Assembly: GCA_027943245.1 (NCBI GenBank)
Contig: JANDJZ010001709.1
Span: 5,001 to 26,375 of the forward strand
DNA from: Acanthamoeba sp. SK_2022b
Taxonomy: Eukaryota > Discosea > Longamoebia > Acanthamoebidae
Length of the DNA: 21,375 nt
Reading direction: 5' to 3'
Shown here: piece by piece, positions 8,014-21,375 of the stretch
How positions within the stretch are numbered: position 1 is the stretch's first letter
Layout: every line of letters begins with the position of its first letter
Program-made: the position numbers and the translations under genes
The notes under the pieces: model-generated
Told to the model about the DNA's origin: nothing
The model's input: the letters and a program-made list of their open reading frames with translations, nothing else
The model's database searches: none

Positions 8014-11000
8014 TCAGGCCTTCTTTCGGCCAGCGGTGAGCCCGAGCAGAGTGTAGGCGATGGTGTGGAAGAGGAAGTACTGCATGAAGAGGAAGAGGAA
8101 TGATGCCCACAGGCTGCCTTGGTCGTTGTCCAGGTCCAGCATTCGCAAGACGCCCTCGCCGGCTGTGCGAGAGAGTGAGAGGCGGCGACAGAGAGAGTGA
8201 GCGGACAACGTGAGAGGAGGGAGCGTACTGGTAATGCAGGAAACGTCGTCGGCCTTGCACGTGAAGGTGAGTCCATCGAACTCGTTCCTCGCCAAAATCT
8301 GATAGCCATACTTGTAGAGCGAGAAGTACTTGAGCCTGATGGACCAACGTCGGGTTAGCAAACGCAACCTAAACGGAGCGGCGGCGACCCCAAGAACTCG
8401 CTATCATACACACGTACCAAATGAACCAGTCTGGAATTGAGTCGCTGCTGAGGAAGAAGCCACCGAGGATCAGAAGCGGGATGAGCACGACCGGCGCGAT
8501 GGCCAGAGAGGTGTTCAGATTGGGCGCGCCTGCGCTGACTGCAAACCCGAGCACGTGTGCCACCATGGTTGAGACTATGCATGCCGCGATGAAGATGAAA
8601 TACTTGTCGGCGTCGTATTGATAACCCACCTGTCGCCCATTAGTTACGCCCCACCAAATCAGAACGCGCCCACATCGCAACAACGCAAAACACGCGTGCA
8701 CAGCCTCCGTAAGCCCGCACCCTTCCACACGCACACACACACACACGCACACACACACGCACACGCACACGCACACCAAAATACCATGAAGTAGGTGATG
8801 GTGCCCTGAAGGACGGGGAAGATGATCAACGAAGGTGTGTCAGCAATGACTTTGGCCAAGTAGTAGGTAAGTGTGTTGTAGCTGCCCATGGAGTGCTCGC
8901 GCACGAACAGGACTCGCTCGTATTGGAAGGCGATGAGGGCGCTCATCATAGGGCCCAGCGCGAGCGACATGATCACGAAGAACAACGAGCCCTGCCTGTT
9001 GACGATGCTCGGCTGATTGTCTCCCACCTGCGCGCCGCTCGGGCGATGAGTGGCGAAGCGTTTTTCCTGTGGAGTGCTCCAGCACGACTCGGCGAGTGGG
9101 GTTGCGCGCACCTGGAGATAGAGCAGCCCTACGATGAGGGAGAGGAACAGCGCTTGGATGAATCGCGCCGGAATGAGCATTGGGTCGCGAAGCTGCATGA
9201 TGGTGCTCCTGAACACCAGCAGGCCTAATCGATACAGGATGTTGGGCCCCTTGACGACTTTGATCGCCGACACCTCTGCACATCCGTTCCGGGGAAACAG
9301 GTCTCAGCCACCCGTGCCGGTCCAGGGGAGGTCTGTCTCGGCGTCAGAGAGGACATACCTCGGTCGTACTCATCTTCGTCGCCTCGGCGCCAGCTCAGTG
9401 CCTGCGCCAGCTTGGAGATGCGGCGAGGAGGCTGCGGATCGCTCTGCTTGAGTACGTCGGCGTAGCAGCTGCCATCTTCGCTCAGCTCGGGCAGGTGGTT
9501 CAGCGATCGGTAGGCAGTGACCAGATGCTTCAGCCGCTCTTCGCCTTCCTCCTTGCTCGAGATGTAGCTGTCGGTCTTCACCAGGTTCACTGTCTCCCCA
9601 CCACCACCACCCATGGTTGCGGTGTCAGTGCGTGTCTATTGTGCTCATGAGCGCGCGAGTGTGGCTGGTCGCCGCGTACGGATGTATTCTGCGGGATTGG
9701 TGTACTTGGGGCACTTGTAACCCAGCTTGGCGAAATAGGGCACGGCCTTCTTGGAAGGTCCATTGTAGACGATGTGCCCGTCGGCCAGCAGGATCAGTCT
9801 GTCGAACATGAAGAAGATGTCCGTGCTGGTGATGTGGTGTGGTGTGATGTGGCGTGGCGTGTGAGCCCGGGAGAGAAAGCTCGGAGAGGAGAGGGAAAAA
9901 GAAACGGTGGCCCTGCGAGATGAACAAGCTTGAGAATGAATTAGGCACCTGGGCTGATGGACGGTAGTGACGACGGTGCGGCCCATAGCGGCCAATCGCT
10001 GCAGCTTCTCCATCAGCGAGTACGCCGTTGACGAATCCAGCCCTGCACGAAAGAACAACCATGGAGTTGAGAACGGCGCGCGTGTGGGAAACAGAACTTA
10101 TCTGAAGAAAAAGTGTGTAAAGCGGCGCAGCTACCAGATGTGGGCTCGTCCAAGATGAGGACCGATGGATCGGTAATCATCTCCATGCCGATGCTCACCC
10201 GCTTTCGCTGGCCTCCCGAGATGCCCCGCTGCTCCACATCACCTATCCTCGTCTTTTGACAGTCCTCAAGGCCCAACTGTTCTTTGCCACACATACAGCC
10301 CCCTCCCCAGTAAGCGGCAGCTCCTGCCAAACCGACGACTACACCCCCCCCCCGGGGGGGTTGGGATTACCTCTGTGATGAGCGCATCGACTTTTTCCAT
10401 CTTGTCCTTCTCCCGCACCGGCAGCTTGAGCTGTGCTGCAAACCACAGCGTCTCCCTCGGCGTCAATGTCGGATACAGGGCGTCGTCCTGTGCACGGAAA
10501 GGTCGTCCCGTGCGGAGGGAAGGTTTAATGGTGAGTCTCTTGCAAGTGTGAGGCATGAGAAAGAGAAAGAACGTCACGACAGGCTGGGTTGAGGGGGAGG
10601 GGGAACGTGTCCTGCACACCTGCATAATATAGGAGCTTAGCCGTGACCATGTGCGGCGCGGTATCCGGTCCCTGGGGATATCGTTGACGGTGATGCTGCC
10701 TCTCACTTTGCCGCCCCGAGGCACCCGACCAGCAAGGAGGTTGAGCAGCGCGGTCTTGCCAGCGCCTGTCACACGCGCCGTTCGTTACGGGGAGGGGAAT
10801 TGTGAGGCCCTAATTCGAGCTCCCCAAATTGCTGGGCCCCAAAGGCGAAAATGATGCATCTGGTGTCCAAGGCTGGCGGTACCGGAGGGACCCATGACGG
10901 CGGTAAGCTCACCCGGCCACAGCTCGGCGTGGAGGTCCTTAAGGATGGTCTTCTTCTTCTTCTTTTGCAAAGGGTTCTTGCCTTCGCGCACGTAGACAGA

Positions 11001-11333
11001 GTAGAACAGGTCCGAGAAGCTGAGAGTCATCGGCACGAACTTGGCTCGACGAGCCGGCAAGTTGTACATGGTGTGCCTGGATGGATCACCCACCTTCTTC
11101 TTTCTCTTTCGCTCCGATACGCTCGACCGGTCACCGCTCTCCAGCTCTCCTTCCTCCTCCAGCTCGTCCTCTTCGTCTTCATTTTCGCTGATGGAGGCAG
11201 TGGTGGCCGCCTCTAGGTCCTCCTCCCCCTCCTCCTCCGCCTCACTATCGGCATCCCTCCTGTCCTGCCTTGGCGTAGTAGCCGCAAAGCCTACGCTCCG
11301 CTTTTCATTGCCGCGCACTGTGCTCATCTCCAT
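8014..11333 (-). CDS. ABCG (White/ABCG2-type) half-transporter
   Basis: Exons in transcript order: 11333-10883, 10765-10620, 10487-10371, 10276-10135, 10042-9949, 9825-9680, 9589-9359, 9275-9112, 9027-8785, 8629-8418, 8335-8229, 8162-8014, giving 733 residues. The nucleotide-binding domain comes first, as in ABCG proteins: Walker A GPSGAGKTAL (split by intron 1, Lys about 154), Q-loop QDD (about 199), signature [12 protein letters not shown] (257-268), Walker [13 protein letters not shown], and switch His in TTVHQPS (about 314). All catalytic residues are intact. About six membrane helices follow from residue 455 on, with the typical NxG..F motif [14 protein letters not shown]. The N-terminal 90 residues are acidic and disordered. 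Half-transporters dimerise to export lipids, sterols or hydrophobic compounds; the substrate is unknown. The frame is open upstream to a GTG at 11486, but the first ATG is at 11333. Confidence 0.96.
8725..8776. repeat. CA/CGCACA-type simple repeat
   Basis: This is an imperfect CA repeat interrupted by CG. It lies in ABCG intron 8630-8784, starting about eight bases from the 5' splice site on the transcribed strand, where it reads as TG/GCGTG. Confidence 0.9.
10344..10360. repeat. C10-G7 self-complementary homopolymer block
   Basis: Ten C are followed directly by seven G within ABCG intron 10277-10370, beginning ten bases inside the 5' splice site. In RNA it could fold into a tight G-C hairpin next to the donor. 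It could also be an assembly or cloning artefact. Confidence 0.7.
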
Positions 11334-11566
11334 TGTGTTTCTTTCCTCTTCCTCTGGTATGCTGTGCTCTCGTGGTGTCCAAACTGACACCTGCGGAGGC
11401 ACGCCGGAGAACTCGCGCACGCAGATTCGTGAGTGCCCCGCGGCCAGATTGGCCAACGCGAGCTCTCTTTGTGAGAGATTGGCCACCCCAAATTAAATGG
11501 AGCAATACTCAAACGCTCCGAAGGAACCAACCGGAGGAAAGCTTCGGGTGGCCACTTAACGGGTTT
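11334..11566 (-). promoter_or_regulatory. ABCG upstream region with two CCAAT boxes
   Basis: This is the whole gap between the CCA-enzyme stop codon and the ABCG ATG. On the minus strand the octamer GGCCAATC occurs twice, at 11477-11484 and 11447-11454, exactly 30 bp apart and about 115-150 bp upstream of the ATG. CCAAT is the core bound by NF-Y-type factors in eukaryotes. The same octamer recurs in the PEX19/PPR intergenic region. No TATA box is evident. Confidence 0.45.
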
Positions 11567-15313
<3,747 letters not shown>

Positions 15314-15588
15314 GATTGAGGACAACCCTTGATTAAAGTTGAATAATAATTGTTTCTTCTGTTATTCGAAAAACACTGATTTATTCCCTTGAAGGCGTTC
15401 AACAAATTTACGGTTTTCCGTAGACTCAGCAGGCCGAGCTATGTGTGCTACCCCACAGCTAAATGTCACCAAAGAACTGGTCTTAAGCTGGCAGGGGAGC
15501 AGAGCCTCGGCATTGTATGGTGGGCGTCATCACATTGAACAACATATCTCGGGACGAAAGGAGAAAAGAGGGCCGCGGGCTACAGCCT
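15314..15588. promoter_or_regulatory. intergenic region between PEX19 3' end and CCA-enzyme 5' end
   Basis: This 275-bp gap must hold the PEX19 poly(A) region and the CCA-enzyme promoter (both genes on the minus strand). The part next to the CCA-enzyme start (about 15335-15385) is AT-rich. No further gene was seen. Confidence 0.5.
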
Positions 15589-16868
15589 TTACATAAGCGA
15601 GCACTTGTCCTTTCCTTCGCCCATGTCCGGCAGACCCTCCATTCCCTTGAGCAGCTCCTCCAGCTCGGGCATCTGCGGCCCACCCTCGCCACCGAGATTG
15701 AACCCTGACCCAAATAGAAACCCAGCCACATGAGCCGCGAAGAAGGAGCTGGGCGGTGCACGTGGTGATGGAAGATCACAGGGGAGGAGGGAGGACGCTG
15801 ACCTGGCGCCATCTCTTGAACAATGTCCTCCGGAGGTTGGCCGTGCTCTTGCATCTGGAACGGAACGCGCACATAAGCGAGGGAGGAGACGGAGAAGAGT
15901 CTCACGGGAGCGTACCTCCTGCATGATGTTCATGATCTCGGTCATGTTGCCGTCGTTCTCGTACAGCACGCACAATCGCTGGACGTATTCGTATTGCTTC
16001 GAATATCTGGTGATTATGATATGGCGACGAAGATACACAAGGAGGAAGATGAGCGAGAGATAAAACGCTAAGCGCCTGCACGCGGGCCAATAACAGTGTG
16101 GGGGGGGGAGGCGATCAGGGAAAGCCTGACCTCGCAAACTCCTCTGCCGACACCTTGTCTCGGTTGTTGGCCAGCCACTCCGGGTACTGCGATTGCCGTC
16201 CCCCGAGAGAAGGTTAGCGGCTCCTCCAGTGCCTTGCACGACACGAACGCCGCGATCGCCACGCACGCACGACACGTGTCACCAGCGGGTTCCCGCGAAC
16301 CTTCTCCTTCATTTGCTTGATGGGTTCGTAGAGGACGTCCTTGGAGAGGAGAGAGCCCATCATCTTCTCCATGATGGAGGCGAACTCGGGGCTGCCTTCG
16401 AGCTGCTCCAGCGCTTCCTTCATCATCTCCTCCGACCCGAGGCCGAGGTCGCCCGGCACGCCCGTGCCGCCCTCCTTGTTGACGGAGAGCTCCTCGACCA
16501 GCTTCTTGAGCCCGTCCATCAGCTCTGGTGGCAGGTTGTCCAAGTCTGCGTCGTCGTCCTCGCCCTCGCCCTCCTTCTCCTCTGCGTTGGTCCCGGTAGG
16601 TGCCGACGGGGACGGCGCTGTACTCGTGGCCTCAGTGGCCGCCGTGGCGGTAGCGGCGGTGGCACGTTGGCGTTCCTCAGCTTCGAGGTGGTCGAAATCC
16701 TCAAGGGCGCCTGCATCAGGTGAACACGAGAATGAAATTAGCGATATTAGGTGGATTAAATCATACTCAGGCCTTCTCATCTCAATTTGGTTCATCACAA
16801 CACAAGTGTCCGTGTAGCACAGAGGGCCACGTACTTTCGAGGATGTCATCTAGATTGAAGTCCGCCAT
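15589..16868 (-). CDS. PEX19: PEX19, peroxisomal membrane-protein import receptor
   Basis: Exons in order: 16868-16835, 16710-16301, 16186-16131, 16006-15916, 15854-15803, 15704-15589, giving 252 residues in frame. The start MADFNLDDILE is followed by ALEDFDHLEAE, the acidic PEX3-binding end. An Ala/Thr-rich then Glu/Asp-rich disordered part runs to about residue 75. The conserved helical C-terminal domain follows: EGSPEFASIMEKMMGSLLSK, VLYEPIKQMKEK, YPEWLANNRDK, YSKQYEYVQRL. The protein ends CSLM, a CaaX box whose Met favours farnesylation, as in known PEX19. PEX19 is a cytosolic chaperone and receptor that binds peroxisomal membrane proteins, including tail-anchored ones, and delivers them to PEX3. 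The donor of exon 2 could be AAG|GTTCGC (used here) or a GT 18 bases later. It shares a 271-bp 5' region with the PPR gene. Confidence 0.96.
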
Positions 16869-17139
16869 TGTGATGCCTGTATTTTTTATTTCTTTATCGA
16901 TCACTTTGTTTTCTCTACCCTAAAACAATTTATTTTTTCAGATTTGCTCGTTCGACAGGTGTCTTGTGGATGTCCATAACGCGTCGGCAGCACGTCCTTC
17001 GAAGAATCTGCGGACTCAAAAGATCTTACTTCTTTCATCTGATTTAGCTTTCGGCGTGAGCTAAGATTTGTCGTCTTGCGCCGATTGCGGCCAATCGCTT
17101 TGGATCGCCTCCACACTCAGAGGTAGCATAATTTTGGGA
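16869..17139. promoter_or_regulatory. bidirectional promoter region, PEX19 / PPR gene
   Basis: These 271 bp separate two divergent start codons. The PEX19 side is AT-rich. Near the PPR start there is a CCAAT-type element GGCCAATC at 17089-17096, which forms an inverted repeat with the preceding bases (GATTG at 17083-17087, CAATC at 17092-17096, four bases apart). Confidence 0.5.
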
Positions 17140-19889
17140 ATGATGTCCGATCTTCATCTTTGCACCAGGCTTTCTGCCGGAGGTGCACGCTTGCTCCGCC
17201 GTTCTGCTCCTCCGGTGCATGCGGTCTCTCTGGGCGCAAGGACGCCCTGGGTGTCTTCTGCTACCTTGCGATCACCGCTGCGATTGCCGGCTCGCCCGCT
17301 CCTCAGTCGGCCTGCCTATGTCTTCTACACAACCCACTCCACGACCGCGGACACCCAATCACACCCCCAGGCAGGCTCGCAAGAGTCGGCGGCAGCGGAA
17401 GATGACAAGAACTCGCATACGACTCGTCGCTTCACACGTACCGTCGCACCCCCCTCCGATGCGAAGCGTTGGGCACAAAGCGTGCTGAACACATGTCATG
17501 TTCTTGCGTGGGCTACAACCACGCAGGCACGCTCAAGCTGGTACGCAAGTGGAGCCAGGGCACCCTCTCAGACCAGGGGTTGCTGAGCAGCCTGACAGCA
17601 ACGCTGGAGAAATTGGAGGCCAGCACTTCCCTTCAGCTCCCCTTGGTCCAGCTGCTCATCAGATACGCTTGCTTCCTGCCTCCAGAAATCAGCGAAGACG
17701 TACGTAACGCGCCTTGTCGATTCATCGCACGCGCCCACATACAGAATCGTCAAGCTGCGGCTTTTCGTGTGTGCGTGCTGCGTGCTTGTGTGTGGTAACA
17801 ATAACGCAATCGATTGCGCACACGTACGCAGTTGCTGTCGAGGAGCTTGAAGCTGTTGCGGCGAATTACGCCAGAGCCCCTGCCGGCGGGAGGGCTGCTT
17901 CAGAAATTCAATCAGATGATCTACTGCCTGGCACAGCGAGGAGACGTGCGTGTTGCCTTGCTTACCCTCCCTGCCCTGAGTCACGCAACGGCTGACCGTG
18001 GAGCATGCAGCTGCAAGCGACCCTGCTGGCGTACAAGTGCATGAGAGAGCACAAGGTTGCTCCGGACAACTACACGCTCAACGCGCTGCTGTTGGTGTGT
18101 GGCAAGTGCGTGACCAATCCACGCGTTCATTTCTCGCTTTGCTTTCACAAGCACACAACACCGACACACGATGCGCGCACGTCACTACTGCAGGAGTGAT
18201 AACGCGGATGCTGCGTTGCGGCTCTTCAAGGGAATTGTCAACGAGGGGGTCGTACCGAATACCAGAAACTACAATGTCCTCCTCGCGGCCTACGGCAAGA
18301 ACAAACAATTGGTACCGAGCACGTTGCTTTCTTTTTGCCCTATTCATCGTGGCTTCCGTATTCTGCATCGCCCAGCGGCCGCGTGCTCTATATTTTTGTT
18401 TGATTGTTTATTTATATTAATCATATTCTTTTTTTAACTATATGTCTCAACTATCGGTCGACAGGCCAAGTGCACCGCCGCCTTCGAAGAGATGAAAGCG
18501 CAAAACGTGCCTCCAGATCACCACACCTTCAACGTTCTCGTAGAAGCGGCCACGCTGAGCGAAGACCTCGATGCGAGTTCGTCATTGTGTTGCTGGGCCA
18601 TTGGGTTGACTGCGTTGTGGCTACTTTTGTTGCTAATGTCGTCTCTGCGCGTGCAGTGATCCGATTCTTCGAGGAAATGGTGACAGACTACCCGAAGGCC
18701 GTGGACAACATGAGCTCGAGCCTGCTGGCGCACGTCATTCGTACTTGCGGCAATGCGAATAGAACTGCCGATGCGGTGCGCCTGTTCAACATGACCCGCA
18801 CGCGCACGCATCTTAAACCCGACGTGTTCGTGCTCTCCGCGCTCATTCACGCGCTCGGTGTGTCGGGAGACACCGACCAGGCACTCAAAGTTTTCAACGG
18901 TACGCGCCTGCTCCCTTGCCGCCATGCCTGTGCGGACCACCACCACAACCACCACCCCCTCACGAAACGTCTCCGTTGCTGCGCTCTCCCTCTCCCTCCC
19001 GTAGAAATGGGGAGCGTGTACGGGGTGGCGCCGAACCACGTGACCTATGGTGGACTTATTCGGGGGCTCGCCACGCATAAGCGGCTCCCCGAAGCTCTCA
19101 AGCTCCACAAGGTAAGCGTCGTGCCGCATGCCGTGCTGTTGTGTTGTGTCCAACCTCCTGCCTTCCCTTCAGTTGCGCTGGTTGCGGATGGTGAGTTGCG
19201 CGACCAAGTGGCGTTCACTCACCCGTGACTGCGCCTCCCTTCTTTGACAGGAAATGATTGCCAAGAAGATCACGCCGAACGTTGCTACCTACAACGCCCT
19301 GTTTGAGGGTGCGGCGAGAGAGGGCCGGCTGGAGCTGGCGCTGGACTCCCTGCGGGAGATGCAAAGACTGCACATCCGTCCTAATCCAACAACCGTCACC
19401 CTCTTCATGGCCCTGTTCACCAACACTCCCCATTCGCTGAGGTAATCGCCTTGTCGACGAGGGGCGCCCCTGTCCTGGAGCCGACCAATGATTCCCCCCC
19501 CCCTCAAAAAAAACACTAACCATTTGTGTGTGCCTCCCAGGAGTGCTTACGCCAGGGCTGTGGCCTGCTCGCCGAAGGAAAGCGACGTCGAGATCGCTGC
19601 CGCAGAGACCGGTGTAATCGGCGACAGCAGCAACGCGCTTGTGACGAAGCGGACAGAGACGCGGCGTCTTGTGCAGGCCCTGCAGATGGCGACCACCTTC
19701 AGCGACCAGTACAGCACGCGGATCGACCGGGTCGGCCTGTTCATCATCCTCCGGGCCTGCATACGGGCCGAGGAGTGGGAGCTGGCCAGCCAGGCCGTCT
19801 CCCTGGCCAAGAAACATAATCTGGAATTGGACGAGACCCTCAATGCCCTCATCGCTCAGATATACGCCCACCTGCCCCAGTCGGGGTAG
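17140..19889 (+). CDS. pentatricopeptide repeat (PPR) protein, probably mitochondrial
   Basis: Exons: 17140-17467, 17527-17699, 17832-17945, 18011-18105, 18194-18311, 18465-18576, 18657-18899, 19005-19111, 19251-19441, 19541-19889, giving about 609 residues. The first 60 residues are rich in Arg, Ser and Ala with almost no acids, as in a mitochondrial presequence. From about residue 205 to 475 helical PPR units recur, each with a P-D/N then aromatic-N signature: VAPDNYTLNALLLVCGK, VVPNTRNYNVLLAAYGK, VPPDHHTFNVLVEAATL, LKPDVFVLSALIHALG, VAPNHVTYGGLIRGLA, ITPNVATYNALFEGAA. PPR proteins bind specific organellar RNAs and guide processing, stability or translation. The C-terminal 130 residues are helical without a known catalytic domain. 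Two adjacent ATGs (17140, 17143) are possible. The first intron donor is uncertain (17468 or about 55 bases of alternative choice). Confidence 0.93.
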
Positions 19890-20143
19890 CGTGTGTGGCT
19901 TCTCTTTTTTCCCGTGCCTGCCCTGGTCTTGGTTGTTTGTGGCGGGATTCGAAACGGCTCCCCCCCCCATTCAACCGCAATCTCCGCGAGTGGCATCGGC
20001 GAATGGCGGGACGGGCGGCCGGTTGCTGAGGGGCTACAAATGGCGGGACGGGCACCGAGGCGGCGGTTGGGGGTTGCCCTCTCATTCTCTCTTTTCCATT
20101 CCTCTCGCGAAGCCACCGCATCAGCTCCACATCGTCATTCAAC
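19890..20143 (+). promoter_or_regulatory. PPR 3' / PPP6 5' intergenic region with a 15-bp direct repeat
   Basis: The 254 bp between the PPR stop and the phosphatase ATG contain AATGGCGGGACGGGC twice, at 20002-20016 and 20039-20053, start to start 37 bp and about 90-140 bp upstream of the ATG. The core ATGGCGG resembles the YY1 consensus and GGCGGGA resembles an E2F site. Either reading is inference. Confidence 0.5.
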
Positions 20144-21375
20144 ATGGGAAATCCTGAAGAGTGGGTTGAGATCCTCAAGCAGTGCAAGTACCTGCCTGAG
20201 CAGGACCTCAAGGAGCTCTGCGAGATGGTAACCCCATCATTCCATTGATGCTTGGCATTATGGCGCGAATGATGCGTGGTGTGATTCGTTGAATGGAATA
20301 AGATAGAGGAGAAAGAGAAGGTGGGCGACTTGGGTCTAGATAGTGGTAGAGCAGCTCCTAATTCTCTCTCCCGTATCGGTCGGGTATTCGACACACCAAA
20401 GGTGAAGGAGCTCCTTCTCGAGGAGTCCAACGTCCAGCCCGTTGCGGCTCCCGTCACCATTTGCGGTGATATCCACGGTCAGTTCTACGACTTGTTGGAG
20501 CTCTTCCGCATTGGCGGTGAGATCCCCCAGACCAACTACATTTTCATGGTACGTCTCTCTCTCTCTCTCCTCCTCTCCCCATTGGGATCCCTCTCCTCAT
20601 ATTTGTTCCCCCAACGCATATACAGGGCGATTTCGTCGATCGTGGCTACTACAGTCTCGAGACCTTCACCCTCCTCCTCGCCCTCAAGGCTAGGTAACCA
20701 GTTGCTTTCTGCTGTTGTTCATCTACACCTGTTCTGTGCTTGTCAATAACAATTTTATGGCATCGTTTTGCGTCGCGCAGGTGGCCCGACAAGATCACTC
20801 TTCTTAGGGGCAACCACGAGAGCAGGCAGATCACGCAAGTGTACGGCTTCTACGATGAATGCCAGCAGAAGTATGGTAACGCCAACGCCTGGAAATATTG
20901 CACACAAGTCTTCGACTACCTCACCCTGGCTGCTGTACGTTGTGACTTTCCTTCGATCTTGCTTCATCTCTGTGTTTTCCTTTCGTCAGATTTCATCTCT
21001 TATCCCCCCACCCGATTCAAATGATGATTGAATAGTTGCTGACTATGCTTGTGCATATCCATTCTATGGAGCTTCGATTAGTCTTTCTGAATTTTGCTCT
21101 TTTTATCTTTTGATCTTGCGTTCTAATGACTCTTCTAATCTTCTAATCATTTTTCCGTGGTGCAGCTCGTGGACGGCAAGGTCCTCTGCGTCCACGGAGG
21201 CCTCTCCCCTGGTACGTTCAAAGACAACAAGTACTTGCCTGGCCAAGCCGAAAATGTGTTAACATTGTTGTTGGTGAAATTGGCGCTGCGCAGACATCCG
21301 CACCATCGATCAGATCCGAACCATTCCCAGAAACCAGGAGATTCCTCATGAGGGCGCCTTCTGCGATCTCATGTG
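20144..21375 (+). CDS. PPP6C: PPP6-type Ser/Thr protein phosphatase catalytic subunit, partial
   Basis: Exons visible: 20144-20227, 20402-20548, 20626-20693, 20781-20934, 21166-21211, 21294 to the window end, giving 193 residues in frame. The PPP metal-binding motifs are all present: GDIHGQ (50-55), GDFVDRG (78-84), GNHE (110-113), followed by [19 protein letters not shown] and LCVHGGLSP. The first helices read [20 protein letters not shown], and [11 protein letters not shown] follows, which matches PPP6/Sit4 rather than PP2A or PP4. The enzyme is a two-metal phosphatase that works with SAPS-type regulatory subunits in cell-cycle and stress signalling. The 3' part, with the remaining active-site residues and C-terminus, lies beyond the window. 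The introns carry the GTACGT or GTAACC donors common in this locus. Confidence 0.96.

Noticed and set aside
11334..11486. 51-residue N-terminal extension of the ABCG protein
   Set aside because: The extension begins with GTG, not ATG. The first ATG is at 11333, and the upstream stretch carries CCAAT boxes.
20241..20300. Inverted repeat ATTCCATT / AATGGAAT in PPP6 intron 1
   Set aside because: Arms of only eight bases and a loop of more than 40 are not clearly above chance.

Overview
This window looks like nuclear DNA of a free-living amoebozoan, most like Acanthamoeba. The genes are packed on both strands, are split by many short introns (mostly 60-170 bases), use G/C-rich third codon positions, and encode typical eukaryotic proteins. 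The organism assignment is inference. Exon joins were made by hand, by requiring reading-frame continuity, splice dinucleotides and family motifs.

Left part (1-5540) is poorly coding. A minus-strand, multi-exon gene of unknown family runs off the left edge (1 to about 1395). It is followed by a plus-strand Ser/Thr/Pro-rich stretch whose reading frame keeps shifting, by weak remnants, and by two EGF-like modules separated by a frameshift (3598-3797). All of this resembles a broken cell-surface protein. Next comes a segment almost without CpG: none between 4181 and 5247, and one between 4181 and 5451. It ends abruptly just before the first clear gene.

Right part (5544-21375) is dense and well resolved. 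In order it holds: a START-domain lipid-binding protein with a C-terminal membrane anchor (+); an ABCG half-transporter (-), convergent with it and 104 bp away; a CCA-adding tRNA nucleotidyltransferase homologue (-) ending 233 bp upstream of the ABCG start codon; PEX19 with a CaaX box (-); a mitochondrial-type PPR protein (+), divergent from PEX19 across 271 bp; and the 5' part of a PPP6-type Ser/Thr phosphatase (+).

The genes are not one pathway, but several serve organelles or lipids: PEX19 (peroxisome), PPR (mitochondrion), the CCA enzyme with a basic N-terminus (probably mitochondrial), the tail-anchored START protein and ABCG. The most striking observations are the CpG desert, the substituted catalytic Asp and missing loop in the CCA-enzyme homologue, frequent GTACG splice donors, GC-AG introns, and long CA/TG microsatellites inside introns.
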